Notes: generated from the letters alone by a model not told the origin. 64,000 nucleotides of DNA from Amaurobius ferox (GCA_951213105.1 OX578140.1:32331518-32395517); one strand, 5' to 3'; counted from the stretch's first letter, positions 48,262 to 61,319 are shown. Numbers and translations: made by a program.

Positions 48262-48805
48262 GTTCTTTACCATGATCGATACCACAAGTGTACAAATTTT
48301 CTACCTTCTATGCTACCTGAAGTTTCTGAAGGGTCTGGAAAATATTTTTATCTCCCCATTTGATCCAACCCAGTGGGAGAAATCGAAAATCCAGTTCCTT
48401 TGGGTTTTTTCTCATAGTCGATATTATAAGCGTACAAGGAATTATCTTCCGAAGCAAGAGAGGGCTGCTGAGGGTCTGGAAAGATATTTAGACTCCCCTC
48501 CTGTCCTCCGCCTCCAGAGTGGAAAGAAAACGTGGCTCCGTTATATTTTGAGCTAATACTATAAGTGTGCAAATATTTAGCCTTTCGGTCACTGAGACGC
48601 TTCTGAAGGTTCTGGAAAGCTTTTCCACCCCACATCCCCTATTTTCTACTCCCCCGGGGGAAGCAATCCACACTATAAATACGTACCTTTCTGGTAGGTC
48701 GGGCGGTCTGGATCTCAACAGCAACAGCACTATAAATGGTCGATATTATAAGTGTGCAAGAAATCACCTTCTAATTCCTGCTACTTGGTATTCCTCCTAC
48801 TAATT
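48262..48805 (+). repeat. ~138-bp tandem repeat, about 4 units (locus 2)
   Basis: Each unit has, in order, a GATATTATAAGTGTGCAAA word, a CCTTC tract, CTTCTGAAGGGTCTGGAAA and a C-rich block. GGTCTGG-like words occur near 48332, 48474, 48607 and 48708. Relatives lie at 13478-13695. Open frames here follow the C-rich blocks and show no domain. Confidence 0.8.
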
Positions 48806-49560
48806 TTTTTCTACTTGAGAGCTCTAACTTTTGCTCACTATGGCTCGCCAACCCAAGACGAAGGAATGGAGTTGAGTAGTTTCGAAACAGATTCGCTTAA
48901 AATACGACTCAATTTAAGATAATCAATAAAATATAATCTGTAGTTAACTATTTCACAGCAAATATGTAAACATAATGGAAATAGAAAACAAATAGCGATT
49001 AAGACTCCAATTTTTTTTTTTTTTTTGAGGATTTTTCTTTCTATCCAATCACTTAAAAATCTCATTAGCCAAAGATTACAAAAGTCTTAACGATAGCTCC
49101 GTATTATAGTTTATAATAATTCCATATTAAAGTTCAATAATAAATCTGAATAACGTTCTCTGTAATCAAGAAATATTACTCTTTTTTTTATATACACTTA
49201 AAGTCTAACACACACAGAAAACAAATTATTGTTAGCTACATAGAAGCATTCAGTGAAACATTTGAGAAACTTACAAGGCAATCAATTAATACCAATTTTT
49301 AAAAAGTGTCACTATGCCATCTCTTAACTCTCATTCATTTTAATTTATTATGTACCAACTTAGATTGTAAGATTAATATATATGCAGTTTATCTCACACT
49401 AATGCTCTTTTGTAGATCTAAGGACGTGTTTCCATGTCAATAGCTCAAGTAAATGTGATCTCTGTATTTGACAGACATAATCAATCTATTCCTGTATTCT
49501 CAGATTATTTTTATTCGCAGAGTTATGACTATTAGTCTTAGTGCGCTGCAGAAAAAACAA
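48806..49560. other. Unassigned
   Basis: A poly(T) run at 49010-49026 is the only marked feature. Confidence 0.4.
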
Positions 49561-49731
49561 ATGGTCTTATTTCTGACAATTATTCTTGGTTAATGTTGAT
49601 TTTTAGTTTAGATTATCGAAGTATTAAAGATGGAATTGCCCAAATTTTATCATATTTCATAAGTTTATTCAGGATAGTCTATTTCGGAAATAAGCATTAA
49701 CCAAGAATAATTGCCAGAAAAAAGACCAAAT
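49561..49731. mobile_element. Small fold-back (MITE-like) element
   Basis: ATGGTCTTATTTCTGACAAT with TATTCTTGGTTAATG (49561-49595) is mirrored by CATTAACCAAGAATAATTG and CCAGAAAAAAGACCAAAT (49694-49731). The arms are about 45 bp and the centre about 90 bp. No clear target duplication. Confidence 0.75.
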
Positions 49732-52700
49732 CAAAAATTCCGACCCTTTAGGTTCTGTCTCATGGCCAATGCTACTATTCACTGTGTGGGGGGGGGAGAC
49801 TTCTGGAGAGTTTGCAAAGACACAATTACTTATACAAATAAGTATTCATTTTATATATTATTTAAATGTTTAAAAGAATATTTATCATTTTAATGAAAAG
49901 AAGAAAAAAACTTATTTTATCTGTAGTATATAATCTTCATCACATTTTCATGTAAATTAAGTCAGACCAAATTAAATACCGAAACCCTATGACTCAAATA
50001 TTGACAAAAATATGTGTTTGCATCTGTTTAAACACGATAACGCTGATCATATTTGCATGTATTATACATATTTACTGAATTCTAGCTACGGTGAATTTAT
50101 TATACTTTTATTAAAAAACAAACTACACCATGATAAATCTTACAGTGGATTTGAAAGGTTCATTTCTTTCATTTAACTAACTGCATCAAAATTTACAAAA
50201 TCATTTTTCATAAATCCCGGTTTCCTACGTTAGAAAAATCATTTTAAACTCCGACTTTTGTTATATGATTTTCGAAAGAAAAAATAATTTTTTCTGTCGG
50301 CGGCGTATTTTAAATGTTTACATTTCGCCACAGTGCTTTAATAACAAGATAGAATTAAAATAACTTTTTATACAGCTCTCGAACGGACAACATCATGTAT
50401 AATTTTATACATATTTACTAAATAATAGCTACAGAGAATTTTAACTTCGTGGCACTTTTATATTTAATATATTTATAAAATTTAGTTATGTCAAATAAGG
50501 ATATTTTTGTTTTACTTTCTGGAAGTAATGGCATAAATATGTTATTTTTTTTCCTTTCTCCCTCATTTTTTTTTTCTACGCCAAATTTCGAAAGGATTTT
50601 TTTTTTCCATCTCATTACTATTTCTCGTTTTACTTCTCTTTTATCACCCTAGATGGCACCACCACACTAGGTGCTGTAGTTTAGCATTATTGCTAGCATT
50701 TCGTGGTTAAGCTCTGATTTGGCGTGCAGTTCTAGACCTATTCCCACTGAAGGCAGAAATCGTTTTAAGAAAATAAAGTATTTACGAAGCGATTGTTTGC
50801 TTCTATTTACATTTCGGAGCTATTTGTGCTATTACAAAAAATGAAAATGATGCTTGTCAAAAATCAACTTACAGTACAGCCTTGAAGAAAGCAGACGTAT
50901 GTCAGTTAAGTGACTACAATTGCTTCGAGGGCGTTAGTCCTCAGGCAGTTCGTTCTCTGCGGTTGCTTAGGGCGCATACTGTTCTTTAAGCAGGAAAAGG
51001 AACTTATAACGCCCGTTAATGTATGATATGTTCGTTTTATTGTTTGTTAATGTGTGAAGTCAGTCACGCTCCGCGCTTCCATTTTAACTGTCACTAACTA
51101 TTATATGGAGAAATTATTATTATCCCGAAATTTGACGAACTCTAGACCTTGATAGGAGAGAGCATTTTAAAATCTCTTGAACACATCTCGAACACTGTCA
51201 CGTGGATGTCTGTGTATCTCAGATGCTGACGCAATAACCCAGGAATAAATGCCCGTATAGCCATAAAAGTGTATATGTGGATACAGTGTGCAATTAATAA
51301 TATAACTACAGCTTGTGTGTGGATACATCTATATAATGTGCGCTAAACTGATTGGCTGAGTGAGTGAGGGGGTTAATGCATCCAAATTATAGAGCATTTC
51401 CACCATGGCTAGAATCTTGGTTTTGGCCTCATTCGATTCGTCCAAGGGGAAATTCCAAAAATTCGAATTAGGAGTGACGGTGCAAAGAAATTTAAAAAAA
51501 ATTAAGTAATCTCCAGTCTGATGGACCCTTAATGGTTTTGGGAGAATAACATTTTTCTTTGTGGTTGGTTTGTTTTCTTTTGACTTCAAAATATTAAAAT
51601 ATCGAAATCATAACTACTGTATTTCAAAACTAAGAACCTGATCCAATTATATATCCTTGTAGACCTTTCAATGAGCTACAAATATTCGCAGACTCTTCAT
51701 AGCTTTTAGTTTTCGTTCCGATTTCAGCCGGATACCCCGACTTCATATTCGACTTCCACGACAAAACCCCAACTTCACATTTGAATTTATGCCAATTTAA
51801 CTTCAAAATATCAAATTATTCTGCTAACTTGCTTGGCGGCATATATACTAAACTTATGCAATATCTCGAAGATTTCAAAGAAGTCGAGATTTAAACTTCA
51901 TGTGAATCTATAAAGTTACCTGGAGGCACGAATTTCATACTTCCATTTCTTCTCTACAAACCTCATCAGTCTTACAACTTTAGAATCCCAAGTTCACTTC
52001 ACTTCCGAATTTATTTGAAAGAAAATAATATATATTGTGCTTATGCACCAATATTTCAACAAAGAGGAAACACAGTGAGCTGCAACACTCGTGACATTTA
52101 AATGTTACAGCTTTCTCCCCCCCCCCCCATTGAAAAATTTTAACAGGTTACAAGATAAAAATATTAACATTATTACCACTATAGTTCAAACACAAAGAAT
52201 TACATTGAAATCCAATTGTATGTCCGTAGAAGGACTTTAAGGGATTGCAAAAATGACTTATTAGCGCTTTTAGTGTGAGATATAAGCATTATAATCTTGA
52301 AAAATGGAGAAAATGTGTTTTTTCCTCATCTTCCCATAACGATTCTTCGAAATCCTTTAGAGCTTTGTAAAACAAGTTATAGTCTAAAAATTAGATTTCA
52401 TACTGAACATTTTTGTCCTTTACTGCTTGTATATATATTTTATAGTTTGAAAGATATTTCGAGCAAAAGTAAGTGAAGTGAAGCAAATGCTCGCTCGGAC
52501 AAAAACTTTTTAGTTTGTCGGAAAAAAAGTTTAAAATATCAAAATATTGAAATTATGACAAAACAACTAAAACTTGTTTACATTTTTATTTATTAAGTTC
52601 GGAGATACAAACGTCCAGAGCGTTTATATTTTTAGTAATGCTCCGATTTCAACCAAAGATACCCAACCATAAATGCTATTGACGTCAAAAGCTTACACCA

Positions 52701-52866
52701 CTTTCCCTGTCAAAAACAATAAATACACAATTTGATATACTTTGTGCGCCAACAATTAAAACTGATTATGCCATCTTTGATTAAGTGTGTGGGTATCACC
52801 TTTAATAACCATACTAGACACTGCTAACGCGAAAAGTGCAGGCGAAATAGCTAATAATGTAATAAC
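49732..52866. other. Unassigned DNA, possible LTR-like fragment
   Basis: A G run is at 49789-49797 and a C run at 52117-52127. Around 50640-50790, a GGCACCACCACACTAGGTGC word, later CGTGGTTAAGC and AAAATAAAG resemble retroelement LTR sequence, but I found no partner. TATTATACATATTTACTGAA near 50070 recurs loosely near 50405. No gene supported. Confidence 0.4.
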
Positions 52867-53035
52867 TAGCTATACTGCAACTTATGTCTTGATGCATTAC
52901 ATACTGCAACTTACATACTGCATTATATACTACATTATGTACTGCAACTTATGTCTTGATGCATTACATACTGCAACTTATATACTGCATTATATACTAC
53001 ATTATATACTACAACTTATGTCTTGATGCATTACG
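52867..53035. repeat. Tandem repeat of nested TACTGCA/TTATATACTA words
   Basis: A ~80-bp unit (ACTGCAACTTATGTCTTGAT, then GCATTACATACTGCAACTTA, then a run of ACTACATTAT words) is repeated twice and a little more. Shorter internal repeats lie inside. The open frame spanning it (52787-53026) is a consequence of the repeat. Confidence 0.88.
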
Positions 53036-55034
53036 TAATAAACTCAAAACCACATGAAGTTTATAATGTATCTGAATATGTATTTAATATGTATATGTAT
53101 GTGTATATGTATATTGTGCATGCATGCATAAATATACAGTAAAATTATAAATTTCTAATAAATGTATTTTTTTTTTAACATAAAGCTGCCTTACGCTAAA
53201 TTTCCCAAAGAATTTGAAATATTCAATTCTTTTCCTCGTTTTAATTTATAATCCATTGAATTTTCAAAGAATCAGAATATCTTATATTCTTCTTTTCATA
53301 AATCCCTGCCTCCAACTTTCGAAGAAGCTTTTGTTAAACGCAGACTTTTGTTGTACGCTTTTCGCATTTTTGATTTTTCTCTCTGATATGTTTGCTACAT
53401 ATTTTATAAGGGTGTATATATATAGCAATAATCCAACATGGAAAAAATTTAATTAATACGCAGTTTCTAAATGGATTAAGAGGGAAATAAATCATTTTGA
53501 AGAAAATAATTAATCAAAGTGTCTTGTATAAATTTTCTTTTAGAATTTTTATATTTATATCGTATTTCATATTTTGGATATGTGATATTAAAAAAATATG
53601 TTCCAAATTTGCATTATTTTCATATATTACAGAACTAGTTGTATATCCGTACTATATAATGTAAAAAACTTAATTCACAATTTGAGGTGAGCTTTTAATA
53701 TTTGCAGTTTTCCTATTAGAAATGTTATAATAATTCTCATACTAAAAGGAAAGGCGCATATTCTCCCGTTTTGAAATGATAAACAGACAGACAGAAGCAT
53801 AATTTAAAACTATTTATATAGATAATACCAGTTTTACAATTGAACAATAGGTTTCTTTGTGGACCATGTACTTGGTCTTCTTGTTAGGGGCATAAATAAA
53901 GATAGATATTGAGTAGGAAACATGCAGTTGGCCATGCGAAAAGCAGCAGGTACTTAGGTCAATGTCCACTGTGGGACGTTTGCCCTTGCGACCTATTAAT
54001 TTGTCGCCATCGCAAACGCAAACACTTAGTGGAAGTTGAAGTTTCTAAAATTCAAAAAGGTAGTTATTGGGTATAAATGCTATTTTGGAAATAAAGTCTG
54101 ATCTTCCTTTACCATTTCCTGTAAGAACTACGACTTCAATACCGTGTTTGTGCAACACTAGCACTTGCAATAGTGTTTAATTACAAAGGTTTGGTGGATT
54201 CAAATCTCTCTCAGCTCCTAAATGTATCCCAAACTACTCCAGAATAAAAAGTAATTTCAGAAATCCATCAGTCGATTAACTATAATTTTTTTAACCAAAC
54301 CATGTCTTAGATACTTTAATGAACCAAACGTTCTTTCATTAACAAGCGGCCCCCTTTTCCGGAGCTTTCCTACCTACTGAAACCACCCTCACGCACAGTA
54401 GAGTCTCCACAAGCGACTGATTTCGGTTTTGTGATGTGAGAGGGGAGGCGTATCACGCCCGTTTCACCGATGTACACGGATTACATGCAATTTTCACTGT
54501 TATTTATACGAATAGCATTTATTCATTTTGTTATTTTATATAACTACCCTGCTTTTGCGTCCTGATTAACGCCTGGGCCTCCAGGGCCGCGGTCCTGGGC
54601 CTTCACATTTTAATAGGTCCTTAAATTGTGTACGTAATAAAATACATTTCAACAGAAATAATGTTTTAATTAATTTGAAACTGGTAATATTAGTTTTTAT
54701 TTTAAATTATAAAATGTATCAATAGTTGTAAATATTATACATTCTTTAAGTATTTATATATTACATATTTATACAGTAAAATGTCTGGAAGTATTTTACA
54801 TGCACCAAAGGGCCTTCGTAGCTGTGATCCTGAGTCCCCAACTCTATTATATGTTGATGTTTTGCATGTGTTTGGTATACGTTGAATACATAGGGGAATC
54901 AGGCATTATAAGCATCAGGCCCTAGGTCCCATTTTGCCTTGATCAGGCCCTGCCTGCTTTAACTCCCGGGCAACGTCGGGTACATTTTCTAATAGATATA
55001 TAAATTTAAAACTTCTGAGTGTATTGTCGTTACT
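53036..55034. other. Unassigned DNA; possible Helitron 3' end near 54965
   Basis: TGTATATGTATATGT-like words occur at 53080-53115. At 54965-54995, CCCGGGCAACGTCGGG (stem CCG/CGG) is followed by TACATTTTCTAAT, which fits the hairpin plus CTRRT pattern of Helitron 3' ends. ACAGACAGACAG near 53785 is of the sort found near repeat ends. No gene recognised. Confidence 0.4.
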
Positions 55035-55400
55035 AATTTCAAGCACATTGCACAAAACATTTCCGAGTTCTGGCAAAATTTTGAGACAATTGTGGAACTC
55101 GATTTAGTTATCGAAGCTTCCATTTTCTTAGCAAGATACGAGAAAACTAGATGAACGAAAAAATCAATTTCCCAAGAAATGTAGCATCTTCAGTCCCACA
55201 TGAAAAGCAGCGCCTCTTCCATTAAGTCCCAAATTGCAACAACGTCGCCACTGGATGCAGTCGGTAATGAACTTAACATGCTTCTAAAGAGCACACTTAC
55301 GAAATAATTGAATCTTTGTTTAGGTGGGTCATGCATGTTTGAGAGACTAGTTTGAACGACAACTTTATGTTCAAAGATGTTGCTGTAACCTGTAAACATG
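55035..55400 (+). repeat. Dispersed repeat, copy 1 (second copy at 58180-58440)
   Basis: Shared words in order: TTCAAGCAC...GCACAAA, AGAAATGTA, TCAGTCCCACAT, TTCCATTAAG, GGTAATGAACTTAACA and GAAATAATTGAA. A further diverged trace lies at 61555-61600 (GATAATGAACTTCACA). Both main copies are followed within ~100 bp by a minus-oriented HEF-like hairpin (55500 and 58547), so these sequences may belong together. Confidence 0.75.
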
Positions 55401-55499
55401 AATTATACTGAAAGTAATTATATTAAACTCGTTATATTAAAATGTGTATTAAATGTGTCAGTGTTTAATGATTTAGGAGTAGTATTGTGTAATTTCTGC

Positions 55500-55680
55500 T
55501 TTCTCATATTACTGTATAGAGAAAGTATGGTTTAATTAATGATTCTGACGATAAAGCAAGTTTTTAAACTTTTTCAGTACATTGAGATCACTTTCGACAA
55601 AATTTTCCTGTATATATGTGTGTATGTCCCTGAGGTGTTGACTAAATTACTCAATTTAGCATTTTAATGCCAAGAATTCG
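55500..55680 (-). mobile_element. Diverged HEF-like 3' end (fragment)
   Basis: CTTTCTCATATTACTG then TATAGAGAAAGTATGG forms the seven-pair stem CTTTCTC/GAGAAAG. A TATGTGTGTATGTCCC tract follows (55612-55628). Same architecture as the HEF 3' end, with diverged sequence. Confidence 0.45.
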
Positions 55681-57559
55681 GCGACTGTTGGGGTGTGTAT
55701 CTCTCCAATTAGGACATCCAATCGATAAACGGACAACGCGTTTAGGGATTGGTTTCGAAAAAAAAAACAGCAGGTTTACATTGCGGATAGTTTACAATGC
55801 GGATGATTATGACTATCCTCTATATAAAATCTAGTGCTAAGTAGGCTTTTTTTAACAAAATTGTGTAAAATAATGGAAAATAACGCGCTTTCAATGGGAA
55901 TTTCGGAATTTTTGTTTGTTTCTTGTGATTGAATATTGAATTAAAAACACTGCTAAAAATAAAGTATTGATTTATTTAATCATAAAAAATAAATTATTGA
56001 TTTATTTAATCTTAAAATGAACTTTTCATAGGAGATATATGGCATTTTTAGTCTTTTACAAGACATTGTGTACCGAAAAAGACGTTGTGAACTGAAATAT
56101 TGAGCGCTGCTCGAATTTTTATTTAACCGATTGTACATCCTCACCAGCTTCCCCCAATCATTACTTTGACACGTGACGGATTACTAAAACTGTAAATTGT
56201 AGACATTCATAGGATTTTGAACGAAGTATATCGATTTTTGTCTCTGCCCACACTCTTGGGTACAACCAGTGCATGACTGCTCTAGATTTCCTCAGCCTGC
56301 TGAGACGGTAACCTACCGGTGGAAGGTTCCAGCGTAGCTTTAACCAGTGTAACAATTTTGATTTCATGTAAGCCACCATTAGCCAGATAATTTTCAATTG
56401 TTCTGAGCGTCGGTTAACCTTTGTTTTTTTTCTTAATTTGTAAAATATGCTATAAAATTATTTATGGTAGATAAATATACCATTTTTAACATTTTATATA
56501 AAAATTCAGGGTCTGAGCGTAACTCCCGGTATTAAATAGATGTCCGCCAATGTAAAAAAACCCAGAATAACCTCAGAGAAACGGAATACAGTTTTAGGTA
56601 TATTTTGGCTCTTGTGCAGTCATACACCTCCGAGTAGAAGCATCCCAACTAAAAAAATTCGAAAACAAAGCCATTAAGATTTTTGTCACTACCAAAATCT
56701 ACTCGGAGAGACAGAATAAACGCATTAGGGCAGTCATCAAACGCTAAAGGGAACTAAGATTTCAAGAATGGAGCTCGTGTGGATGTCTCTGCGTCATTGA
56801 ATTTTCAGACAAAATTCGAAGGAATAGACTACGGAGGTCTAATAATCAGGGCGGCCCATAGGAATATATATATATGAAAGTACTCCACTCCAGATTGAAA
56901 TTCCCCACGGGACACCCGTCAGAGAAGTTGCATTGAGAATTACTCACATTATACGGATTACTCACATGCCTCTCACCATTCCAGAGATATGGTGGATTGT
57001 ATAATGATTACGAAGAATAAAGATTTCGCATGATTGCAAGCTCCGTATCTGATTTTGCTAAATACCCGGCTTTATTTCTTTTAGCGCACCCACAGATTTC
57101 GACAAACACGCACTTCCGAAAAGCAAGAGGTGAATTTTATCAAGAACCAAAGGGTTCTTATTCTCGGGTGAATCCCACGACTTCAGGACACCTAGCTCAA
57201 CTAGTCGTGGCAAACAGAGATTCCGACATACATCAACGGTTTATTACAGCCTATTTTGCTAACCTTCGTAAACAGTATAAACTTTACAATAAATACACAA
57301 TAGAAGCAAACAGACTGATGACACGTAACTGCAAAATCATCTACAATTTTCTCTTATACAGGCACTCAACTTGAAAATAAAGTAAGCCGATTTAAGTTTC
57401 TTTACACTGTATTTAAAATTATGTTTGTTATCACATTTCGTATATTAGCCTTTTTATTACATATTATTTTAAGAAATTCATAATTTTGACTCATTAATTT
57501 CATAAGAACAATGCAGGGGAGATGATTGCCCGATTCAATTTCGCAACGCTGTGATTCTG
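55681..57559. other. Unassigned DNA
   Basis: A ~30-bp direct duplication (TATTGATTTATTTAATC words) is at 55960-56015. The open frame 57030-57374 has no recognised domain. Its AGAACCAAAGGGTTCT stretch (57140-57155) is a short inverted repeat. Confidence 0.4.
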
Positions 57560-57715
57560 CTTACGTACATGTGTGCCTAAGTGCGTGCAACTACGTACAT
57601 GTTTGCATGTAAGTGCGTAGGCCTCGGTACATGTGCGCGTGTGCCTACATACATGTATGCGTATGCTTGCGTACATCTGTGCCTACGTACATGTGTGCGT
57701 ATGCTTGCCTATTTG
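57560..57715. repeat. Degenerate minisatellite of TACGTACATGTGTGC words
   Basis: Alternating ACGTACATGTGTGC and GTATGCTTGC words repeat with a loose ~20-40-bp rhythm, giving a locally GC-richer, purine-pyrimidine alternating tract. Confidence 0.85.
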
Positions 57716-57959
57716 TATGGGCGGCCCACGAGCCTCTAGCTGACTCATATCTTCCTTAGTTCTTAAAATTTTGTAGACCACTGGCCTATAGGACATAAAA
57801 AAACAGACAATATTTTTGGGATATTTTTGAAAGTATGTTAGTATCACTTAACTGAAAAGACTTTTTTTCCAGCATTAGAATTACTAAGAACGCTATGTAG
57901 TTCCACTTTTTTTTTATCATAATATATCTATACATAAAATTTCATAGCTGTACGTTATT

Positions 57960-58135
57960 ACGTTAAATCCGGTATTACGTATATATTTGTTGGGTTGTCA
58001 TATGCACATATCACACACACAGATGGACAAAAAAATTCCGAAATTGTGTAAAATATTATTAGATCTTCAAACATACTAAATTGTCAAAATTTCGAATTCG
58101 AAAATTTTTCTAGAGAACAATACTTTTTTCTATAC
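57960..58135 (+). mobile_element. Diverged HEF-like 3' region (fragment)
   Basis: CACACACACAGATGGAC, then TCAAAATTTCGAATTCG, then TACTTTTTTCTATAC follows the order seen at the 3' end of plus-oriented HEF copies. It directly precedes the dispersed repeat at 58180. Confidence 0.45.
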
Positions 58136-58179
58136 AAGAGCACAAGTGAGGAAAAATACAAATTCAAAACATTCGCCGG

Positions 58180-58440
58180 AAGGATCTTTGTTAAATTCAA
58201 GCACTCTGCACAAAGCATTTCGACTAAAAAAAGCAATTCCCCAGAGAAATGTAACGTCAGTCCCACATAACAATCAGCTCCTGTTCCATTAAGCCGCAAA
58301 TAACAACGCCGCCGCCAGTGGTGCAGTTGGTAATGAACTTAACACGCTTCTGTAGAGCCAGCTTGAGAAATAATTGAAGCTTAACTTAGGTAGCCCATGA
58401 AATGTTTCATAAACTAGTTTGCATTATGACTTTATATGTG
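58180..58440 (+). repeat. Dispersed repeat, copy 2 (see 55035-55400)
   Basis: Moderately diverged partner of the 55-kb copy, in the same orientation. No coding content. Confidence 0.75.
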
Positions 58441-58546
58441 AGGAGATTTCTTCAACCACTAAAACAGAAAAGTAATCCAAATGTTTGTGCCATTAAACGC
58501 AGTAGTATTTTGTAGTTTGGTAGTATTATATAGTCATTTTACTTTC

Positions 58547-59358
58547 CCTGTAATACATGGTAATGTATAGGGAAAGTATTGGAATCATGCCGAAAATCGC
58601 AACTCGAGTTTTTAACGGATTTACACGTTTTGAGATCTCTGGAATACGAAAATACTATTTTTAGCGTGACGGCTGTGTGTATATCTGTGTGTCTGTGTGT
58701 GCAATGTATGTATCCACCCTAACTCAAAAACTAATGGACCAAATTTCATGAAATTTAGTAGGTAAGTCACTTATGTGTAACCCTAGTGAGGATTAGTTTT
58801 TGATACGATTCGGGATAAAAAAGAACCCTCCTTTTTTGCGAAATGGCCCGCAAATATTGCCTGTATCCAATCTAGCTGAAAAACTATTAAATCAAATTTT
58901 TCAAAATTTGGTAGATAAGTCACTTGTGGATTACCCTGGTGCTGATTAGATTTTGGTACGATTCGGAGAATAAATCTATCTTATTTTACAAAATGGCCAT
59001 CAAAAATTGTCAAAATCTAAAATAAAAAACTATGTATGCTCAAATACATCAATTAAATGCTTGTTTTATACGTAATTTTTAACGACCAAATAAATAAGAC
59101 CAACTCCAATACACTAGGACTAGCCGTTCTCGAGATAGTTTAGTTTTTTCGCAGTTTCGCTACACCACTTTCGAAAATAAACCCTGCTACCAAATGAGAA
59201 AGAAAATTGAATTAAAAGTGCAGATTCAGTGTAATTTTAAATAATTGTGGGTGTTATTTTGTGGAATTAAACTCAATGTAATGAATTATTTAAGAAATAA
59301 AGAGAATATGAATATGAGTCTGCAGGGAAAGTCATGTATTGCCCACATCAGATTTTTT
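58547..59358 (-). mobile_element. HEF-related element J, full length, diverged interior
   Basis: The 3' hairpin ACTTTCCCTGTAATAC...GTATAGGGAAAGTATTG is at 58547-58580. It is followed by an ACTCGAGTTTTTAACGG block and TGTGTGTCTGTGTGTG (58674-58700). The other end, at 59325-59358, reads GGAAAGTCATGTATTGCCCA then ACATCAGATTTTTT and is nearly identical to the 5' end of HEF copies. The interior has little identity with copies A-H, lacks the TTGGCGA block, and repeats a ~130-bp GGTA(A)GTCACTT...GATTCGG segment twice (58755-58970). Confidence 0.8.
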
Positions 59359-61319
59359 ATTTCGTCGTACTGTTGTAGAGAGAATTTTTTTTTCCCGAAA
59401 ATTTTGGAATCGGATATTTTGACGGATAAGGAAGTTTTGAGACTTGTTAAACTAATTTCAAATAGTTTTGGAAAATTGACCTATGTGTGGAGTGGGGGGG
59501 TGCATATTTGTGTGCTTAAGGGTGTGGAGATGTTAATTCCAGAACGGCAGACAGGCAGACTGACTGACAGCTGTCGCGAACGTTTTGGTATACTCGACAG
59601 AGAAGACAAAGTTTTGAAATCAAACACATTTATTAAACATGAAATAACAAGGCAGTTGATCGACAACAGTGGAGTACAAGCATTTCTCGCAATAACTCAG
59701 AGTTACACTCGGTAGGGTGACCATTAAGAACACCCCTGGAGGAAGAGGAACCAAGAGAATACACATATTTTCTGATACATAAAATAAACACAATATTCCT
59801 CATATTATACTTGACATTTATATATCACATTTGTATACTTTGAACATATACGACATTTTCATATAACATCATCAATGACTTGATACTCACGAGGATTTGA
59901 CAATTAACACTCTATTCGTTAGGTGGAAGACTAAATATATATAAAACTTTACCTCGTCTCTTTTAAATATAACATTTACAATTCTGTACCATGGGAAAGG
60001 ATATCAGGATGGACTCTCGGCATAAACTCATCGAGATTCTTGCGCAGAACAAAATCCATAATGGTCGGGAAACTTGACTACACAACATCATGCTGGCGGA
60101 ATTCGACATCTTGGTTGGTTACGGAGATTGGTTGATTCGTACCTTAGGACACAAGGAGGAGTCAGGCAAATACAAATCGCTGTAAAATGAGCTTACCCTC
60201 TTGTCCTATTAGCGATTCAAGCCGACCAGTGAAAGAACCATTTTCTCTTTTCACAAGACTCATTATTCCATTACTACCAGGCTGATTCATTTAAAAACAC
60301 GAGTGACTCATCTCTGAACCGAGCCAAACGACTCTACGCACAACTTGTCGAACTATGTTACATATTTTAATCACATCCTTCCACTTTCAAAATCAATCCA
60401 CCTTTTCTTAAAATTCGCGATCATACGCGAATCAAACACACACGTCTACATTTTTCCACGACTCCTTCCACTCTGCTTCCAAAATCCTTTTTCAAACGCG
60501 CGCGTGCGCAAAACCTGCAAGTTCCCAACTAGCGACTGAGAAGCGAAAATACAAAACTATTACTATTTTTCTGGAACATAAACACTTTTGCGATTTTAGA
60601 GTTCACTTCCCTTAAAAGTCAATGTAATTGAAAACATGTAGAAAAGACATTTACATTTCGAAATTGACACTCTCAATCACACAGAAATAAAACAATACTT
60701 TAATATACAATTTTAACACAGAGGTGTGAAAGCCTTATCACACAGCCAGACAGACGGACATCACTCCAAAAATAGTTAAAACGTGTTCAGGAGGTCTTAA
60801 AATATATATTGGCAAAAGTTAAGAGAAAAGATATTTTTCTCTTAATTAGCTGCAATACCCCCGTAATATTTTACTTCATTAATCCCTTTTCATTTATCTT
60901 TACTGTGATTCTATTTGCAATTTTCATTCCGTTCAGACCCACAGTTATGCTTGGCTTCACGTTTTCGACTCACTGAAACCATTGTATGATTTTCTGAATA
61001 TTTATTACATTTTTTCTTTCGTTTTTGACTACATATCTATTGGTTACCATGTAATTTATGTTAGTTTATCATTTATGCATTTTACAATTAAATTGCATTT
61101 TTTAAATGTATCGAATTTAAAATGACTAATATGCAAATTTTGCTATGCATTTACTAAAGTTTTGCTTATTTGATGTGTTTTCCATACAATTTTATAATCC
61201 AGCTTAAATTTAAATTTTCTTCCTAAAGAACATCAGTATGACGCAGCCGACTTCTTGGCGTCTTGAAGGGGTGGATAGATTTTAAGTTAGCTAGAATGTA
61301 TGCTTTGCACAAACAGAAC
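59359..61319. other. Unassigned DNA, possible minus-strand LTR sequence
   Basis: At 59572 TGTCGCGAACGTTTTGG begins a stretch whose complement carries TTTAATAAATGTGTTTG and ends CCAAAACGTTCGCGACA, resembling the 3' end of an LTR. No second border was found. The long open frame 59245-59715 spans the end of element J and this stretch and is probably fortuitous. A fragment near 60730-60770 (CAGACAGACGGACATCACT) recalls the HEF CA region. Confidence 0.35.

Noticed and set aside
57030..57374. 114-codon open frame as a host exon or gene
   Set aside because: No recognisable domain, no supporting neighbours and a repeat-rich setting. I could not support it from sequence alone.
59245..59715. 156-codon plus-strand open frame as a gene
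   Set aside because: It begins inside element J, crosses its terminus and continues into LTR-like DNA. No domain is recognisable.
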